Source: Symbiodinium natans
Lineage: Eukaryota > Sar > Dinophyceae > Suessiales > Symbiodiniaceae
Direction of reading: 5' to 3'
Assembly (NCBI GenBank): GCA_905221605.1
Contig: CAJNDS010000890.1
Location: 608,063-672,062, forward strand
Length of the DNA: 64,000 bases
Of the stretch, positions 46,151 to 52,800 are shown in pieces (positions within the stretch are counted from its first letter, which is position 1; the number at the start of each line of letters is the position of its first letter). A program made the translations under genes and the position numbers. A model generated the notes under the pieces. That model had not been told where the DNA came from. It made no database searches and worked only from the letters and a program-made list of their open reading frames with translations.

Positions 46151-46849
46151 TCAATGTCCATCATGTCGGCGTAGCAGAGCATCATTGAAAGGTCTACGGT
46201 AGTACAAGGGGTAGCGCTCCAAACAAAACGAACAAACCTGGTACTCCGTCACGCGCGACCGGACTTCCCTCATTCCACGGCAGTGGAACAAGTGCACCTT
46301 TTCTCCACGTTCAGACTTGTAGAAGACACCTGTGAAGAGCTCGAAGTCGTACTCGGGGCTCTGCCTCGTACGAGGCGGGTCGGGCACTTGGCCCACTTGT
46401 GTTTCCTCGGCAACCGCCGTGGTTGTCCGAGCTGGCTCCACATTTTCCACCAATCGTGTAGTTGGCGCAGTAGCTGACGACGACGATGACATAGCCACAG
46501 GAGAACCCTGACTCACAGGAGGCGAGGACTGCACCTCTTCCGCCCGCGATCCCATCAGCTCCTCTTGAAGGGCTCTCGTTGTCTGATCTCGGATTCGCAG
46601 AAGTCTCCGGGCCCTTCGGACTGTAGCCTCATCACTACCACAGCATCTTCCAAGGCACCACTTCATCACCTCCCAGATTCCAATCATCGCCACACCACAA
46701 AGCACCATCAAGCCATAGAACTCGATTCCAGCGTCGTAGGGCAGAGGGTCCTTCTTAGGCTCCTGGGGCAGCTCTGCTCCCTGCGTGCCCTTTACCAAGG
46801 CACATACCACCAACATCATCATGATCCTCATCTGGTTGAAGCGAACCTC
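46151..46849 (-). other. Polyprotein C-terminal extension with hydrophobic segments and Cys/His cluster
   Basis: After RNase H the frame continues about 230 residues beyond normal copia length. A methionine/valine-rich hydrophobic stretch (2861-2874) followed by a small-residue/Ala site (GTQGAE) looks like a signal peptide or membrane segment. A second hydrophobic stretch (2896-2913) is followed by a basic, Cys-rich region. A Ser/Thr-rich linker then leads to a terminal module with H3040, H3043, C3044, C3060 and C3063 that could bind zinc. It could be an Env-like or membrane-anchoring accessory region, but no homology is recognised and the envelope idea is speculative. Confidence 0.5.
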
Positions 46850-49800
46850 CGACTCCGGCACTTTGACCCCGTTCAGGATCACCTCTTTCGGGCCCTCCAG
46901 GAACTCTCCAACTGTCATCATCTTCCAAAGAACACGAAGATCACGCAGTCGTGGTGCAGGAACTGCCTTCGTTCCCATGTCCGCCGCCTGCACTTCCCCC
47001 GGGGAGTGCTTCAGCTCCAGACGCCCCGACGCTGTTTCCTGACGCAGGAATCGCGCCCGTATCCTAAGGTGACGTGTCTTCCAGCTTCCCGGGGAACTTG
47101 ACGCGAGCCCCAGTGCCGCCAGGTTGTCGATCAACATGGTGACGTCCACCTTCGGATGAATCTCCTTGATCCACTCCTTGATGCTCATGGCTTGCTGGTA
47201 GGCATTGATGACCTCATACAACTCCGCCTCCGCCACCGAGAGAGATATCACGGGTTGTCGCGCCATTCTCCAAGCCACAAATCCTCCATGCAACATCGTC
47301 GCAGCACATCCGAAGCTGCGTCCGCCTCCCGGCGCATAGCTGGCGTCTGAATAAGCCAGCACAGTCGGTCCCGTGCCATCGTAGGTCAAGCCGAGGTCCA
47401 CGGTGTCACGAAGATAGCGCAACACCATGCGCCCCAGTTTCAGCGCAGCCTCAGGACATCGGGTAGCGGCACTGCATACATGAGCCACAGCAAAGCTCAC
47501 GTCAGGTCGAGTCCGCATACTGAGCCATAACAGTTCTCCAGCCAGTTTCTGAGCAGCATGCACCGCCGAAGGATCCGGCTCTGCCTCCTCGGCTCCATCC
47601 TCCGGCTCGGGGACCTGTGGCATTGCCTCCCGGGTTGCAGGTACCAACGACGGAGTCCATGTTTCCACACCATGCTCACGCAAGAGATCTCCAATGTAGC
47701 CCCCTTGGCACACGTGATAGGCGATCCCTCCGTCCTTCATCTTGCTGCGTATCTCCATTCCCAGGTAGCGCACAGGGTCCTTTCCCACAAGCTCCAGCGG
47801 ACTGCATTTCCATCCAGCGCCCTCCTCCTCAGTTCCATTCACCAGCCATGAGTACATCTCCTCAATGTGGGCCCGCTTGCCGAGGAACAACACGTCATCG
47901 ACATAAACCACCATCATCGCGATGGTCTCCTGTGGATCATCCACCGGATGCAAACGCCACACCGACTCGTCCGTTTCAAGCTGCGTGAACTTCATGTCGC
48001 GCCCATCCACCGTCAGGCGGGCGTTGCGAATCCGCCTGTCCCGAAAGATTCCCCACAGACGAGGAGCCTCTCGCAAGCCATACAAGACTCGATCCACCTT
48101 GTACGCTGTTCCCGGGCGCACCACACCAGCTTCCACCAGAATCTTCGGAGCCGTCACCGCGTATTGCGTAGCACTCTCCGTCATCGGTGTCAAGGTGAAG
48201 GCGCTGTTAATGTCCGTTCCAGCTGCTTCCCAGTTTCGACTCGCCGCAGTCGCCAGTGAACATCTCACACTCTCGGCCTTTGCATTCGCGGTGTAGAGCT
48301 CCGTGGTGTCACCATCCTTGACAAAATTCCCGCATATTACGAAACGGGTTTTCCGTTTGTATTTGCTCTGATGCACATCCTCCGGCGGCTTCACCGTGAA
48401 CACAGTTTTGCCCGGCACCAAGATCAACTCACCCGCTTCAGATTGCCGCTTTGCCTGAGACAAAGGTATTGGTCTCAAAGTCCCGGATGTCTCCAGCGTC
48501 GCGACCTCCTTCTTCATGCTCGGCACCCAGTCGGTCAAGTGCTCTCTTACTTCCTGCAGGCTGACGTTGTGCACCACTTCCAAGGGCCCTTCAAGTCCTT
48601 GCAGCAGCTGCTCCACATTCTGGGTCACCGCTTCCTCCACCGAAACCTTGTTCACACGCAGCATTTTCAAGCGAACTTCATCCACATGAGCTTGGTTGTC
48701 CTGCATGAGATAGAGCTCCATGTAGGCGACGGTCTCTTCCAGGTTGTCGATGACGGTCTTCACATGCTCATCCACAATGCCCGTCTGCCTCTCTTGTCTT
48801 TCCCATATCTCCCTTTCTTCCTCCAGCAGTTCTCGTGCCCATAGAAGTCGTTCTTGTACTCTTTCACGAACATGGTCCTGGACGGGGAACGTTGGTGTTG
48901 CTCTCAGTTCACCCTCGCCTCCATCCCCTTCACGCACAAACTTCATCGTCCAGTGCACTCCCAGCTCCACATGTCCCCCGGGTACATGAACACTTTCATT
49001 CCAACCACCACCCTTCTCGATGTCGTTCCCCTGCAATACTTTCTGCTGCGGCTCCTGAACATCGTCTTCCTCCTCCTCATCTGCCCCAACAGGCACCATG
49101 AAACCCATGTCCAGCAAGAGGTTGTAGTTCTCAGATCCCACATTCTTGAACTTCCTTGGAACGTAGCCCACCACGGTGACTCGGGTTCCTGTCCACGGCA
49201 TCGTCGCGTGCCACCTGTGAGCCCACAGAGCTTGGATCTTGCCCTTCACGTCCAGAGTTCTTCCACGCACCAATCCCTTGGGTGTTGCCCTGTACACATC
49301 CAGCGCCGTGTTTTCTTCCAGGTACGTCTGCTCCCACACTTCTCCTCCAGAAAAGTCACCCATGCCGTACACCGAGTTCGCGAACTCTCGCTCGTTGTGT
49401 AGGTCACGATGAGGTAGTAGCTCCTGGTTCACGTTCACGACGATGGTTCCGAAAGGCATTGGCTCCTTCATCTTGTTCCTGAGAAAGGTGGTGAGGAAAC
49501 GGGTGACCTTTGGGAACTTGGTCGTGTTGGTTTGCACGCCCCAGACTCCTCCGTGGACGTAGGCCCCCGTGCTCCAACTTCCACACCAATCAAAGCCCTG
49601 TGTCCCCCTCCTTTTCGGACCACTTGTCAACTGAAGTGCTCGGACGATCTCCAGCGCATCCTCGTCCTCGTACTTGTTATATTCAAGTTTGTCGTGGGCC
49701 CTTTGCTCCGCGATCTCCTCGTCTCCATCTTCTTGCCCTTCTTGTAGCACACGTACTCCCGGGCCATCTGGATCTTCCAATCGCCTCTTTCCACGAACTC

Positions 49801-52800
49801 GCCGTCCTGGATCTACGCGATCTGCCACCCATGGTTCATCTCCACCAGAGGGTACTTCATCTTCCCGAACCACTCTCATGTGCAACGTTCTGTGCCAGGT
49901 TCCATCCGCCAGTTCAAGTACATGCCCTTCACGCACATCATCGGCCGGACCCAGGTACACTGCCTCCTCCCACCTTGGGTCGAAAGGCCCCACATCCTTT
50001 TTTGTCTTCACCATCACTTGGGACCCGAACTGAATCGGCGTCATTGTCTTTCCAAGCTGACGATTGTTGTGGGCTGCACACGCATGCTTCATTGCACAGG
50101 GCCAGTACTTCTTGTTCAAGCCGGAAGCCGTGAGCAACACACGTGCCCGAGCCTTCAGCCACTTCACCTGATTCTCCGCCATGGCGTTCTGCGTCGGGGC
50201 CAAACCCTCCGTGTAGGTCTGGTAGATGTCCCGCTCCCGGCACCACTTTCGCAGTTGCTTAGTCCTGAACTCACGTGCCCTGTCAGAGTGTATCCTGGCC
50301 AGTGGAAACCCATTGGCCCTGAGGTAGATGTAGAGGTCCTGGACCGCCGCGAGGATGTCCGCACCCTTGTGCTTGGCGAGAGGTATTGCGAACCTAAGGA
50401 CCTGAAATTCTTGGGGCTTGTTCAAGTCGCCCACCAGTCTCTTCCATTCCTCCTCATGGTCCTTGTCCTCCTTCCTTTCCACCTCCTCTTCAGCTGCTTC
50501 TGGTTCAGGACCTTCTTCCTCCACCTCCTCCTGGCCCAGGTACTCATCAATGTCATCAGGTATTGGCATGTCCTTGGAGATCACATCAAAGGCCTTCGGG
50601 AACACATAGGTAGCGGCCAAAACGAACTTGTACTTGCTGGCCCTCCCATTGTCATTCCGCTCGTCTATTCCCTTTTCAGCAAATGCGCCACCAATGTCCA
50701 GGCTCAAGACGTAGGCATCCCTGTGAAGCACCCTTCTCGCCGGCCGCCCCGTTCCCGCCGCCGACAAGCATACCGAGCAATCTCTCCTAAACGGCCAATG
50801 CCCCGCTTCAACGTGACGTCGCCATTCTTCCAGCTGCTTCGGGGTGAAGGTGTTCATCGCCACAGAGATTTCGCCTCTCCATGCCCATCTACGGATCCCC
50901 TTCGCCAGTGCCTCTCGTAGTCCCGGAGCCCAAGAAGCCATGTCCTTCGAGTTCTCGGGTTCCGGCCATTCGCGCCTCGTATCCTTCAAGCCACTGATCT
51001 CGTCCAACTCCATGGTAGTTAGCAACCCCGTCGGTTTCTTTTGAGGATGCCCAAGTGCGCCTTGATCGAACCGGTACATGTGCATGCCGTTGTTCTTCAT
51101 GTGCTCGACCAACTTCGTTCTCCAAAACGACGCACACTTCTCCATGATCTCATTGGACACTGCTCCGGGCTGCAAGAACTCGCGCGGGTCGTCGGGATGT
51201 TTCATGCCAAACGCCACTGCCGGACCCCTATCCCTTCTCGGGTAACACATGTCCAAGCCTGCTTCTGCGACCAGCCACAGCCACACCATGCGCAAGATCA
51301 GGTTGTTGTCACCTCTCACCAGTGCTTCTTCATCCCTTGTCAGTTGCCCAGGAAGACCCCAAAGATGTTGCGCCGACCTCACCGGCCGTGGTGCATTGTT
51401 ACGCCCCTGCAGTTCGCGATGTCGTAGAAGGGAAAAGGTCCTGCAAGGCGGTCCCCCCACAATGGCATGTATCTTCCCCTGCGAGGCCGCCCACAAGAGC
51501 AGCGCGAAGATGCCGCCGTTGGTTGCGATGTCCCACGATTTGGACTGGGTAAGGTCAATCTCCAGCACTTCTGCCATAGATGCCTCACGTGTTTCACCTC
51601 GTGGACCCTGAACCCTGCACCCAGTCAAGGTCTTGATCGGATCTGAGGATTCCCCTTTCCCGGAGAACAAGTGCACAATCCATCGGCGGCTTGCCCACAA
51701 GGATCTCCGTCTTGCGCGATTCAATGGGAGCGACTTCATCAACTTCCAGGCCTCCTCGTTGCTCTGCGGGACCTTCTCAAAGATCCGGATCTTGTCCTCA
51801 AACGGCACGTCTGACATGAACTCCGCACTCAGAACGGCTCGCAGACCATCAGAGGGATCCCCCGTTACGACGTAGTCCTTCAAGAAATCCGCCCAGTTCC
51901 TTCCCTCATGCGACCTTGCCACCTTGATCGACGTCTCCAGCTCCTGCATGGTCCTCAGCGCCTCATCGGCCTTGGTGCCCTCCAACTTCGCAATGAGCCT
52001 CAGAGCATCACACTCTCGGACTTCCGGGCACGACGACCGCGTGTAGACTTGTACTTCAGGTCGGCTGGGGTGTCTCAATCTACATCCGCGCGCGTTCCAG
52101 ACGAACTCATACCCCAGCTGTCTAACAAGGGTTCCAAGGGGCACAATTGGTTGAGCTTGGTTGTCCCCCAAGATCGTTCCCTTGTCCGACTGAGGCAACT
52201 CAATCTTGGTGTCCCCGGCCAGCGCAACTTCCACCTTCGCGGCCTTCTTCTTCTCCTCCACAGTGCCCGGTCGTAGTGCATGAGTGGCCCCACTATCCAA
52301 CAGCCCCATTTTGCTAACTGCTGGCAACATTCCAAGGGCCTGAGCTCTTCGCACCTCCTCACTCTCAGCCGAGGTGATACGCATCACCTTCATCGTGGCA
52401 CTGTGCTCCATCAAGGACTTGACCATTCTCTGCGCGTTCTCCAACATCTGCTGCATGTCCATAGGCGTGCCAGGTATAGGATCATCGAGCGTAGTTCTCG
52501 TTGCCATTGGAGACGACGTCATCGTACTCGCCTCCGATATCACCGTGGCCACATCGTCCGCCTTGATCGTCCTCTGGGTCTCTGGTTGCATCGGCTTCGC
52601 CTGCACTTGCGCCGCCATCGGAGTGGTAGGTGTAGAAGCCGTCGCAGTCGTAGTGGTACCTTCCGCCGGCCTTGTAGGACACGCCTTCGATTGATGGCCC
52701 TTCCCACCACAGTTCCAGCACCGTTCTCTCTTTGCATCCCGGTCCGGCCAACTATGGACAAACCGGCATGCCTTTCCACGTCTACACCCACCATCCGTAA

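Noticed and set aside
49880-50920. Plus-strand open frame of 346 codons antisense to integrase
   Set aside because: The opposite strand carries the D,D35E integrase residues; the plus frame has no recognisable feature.
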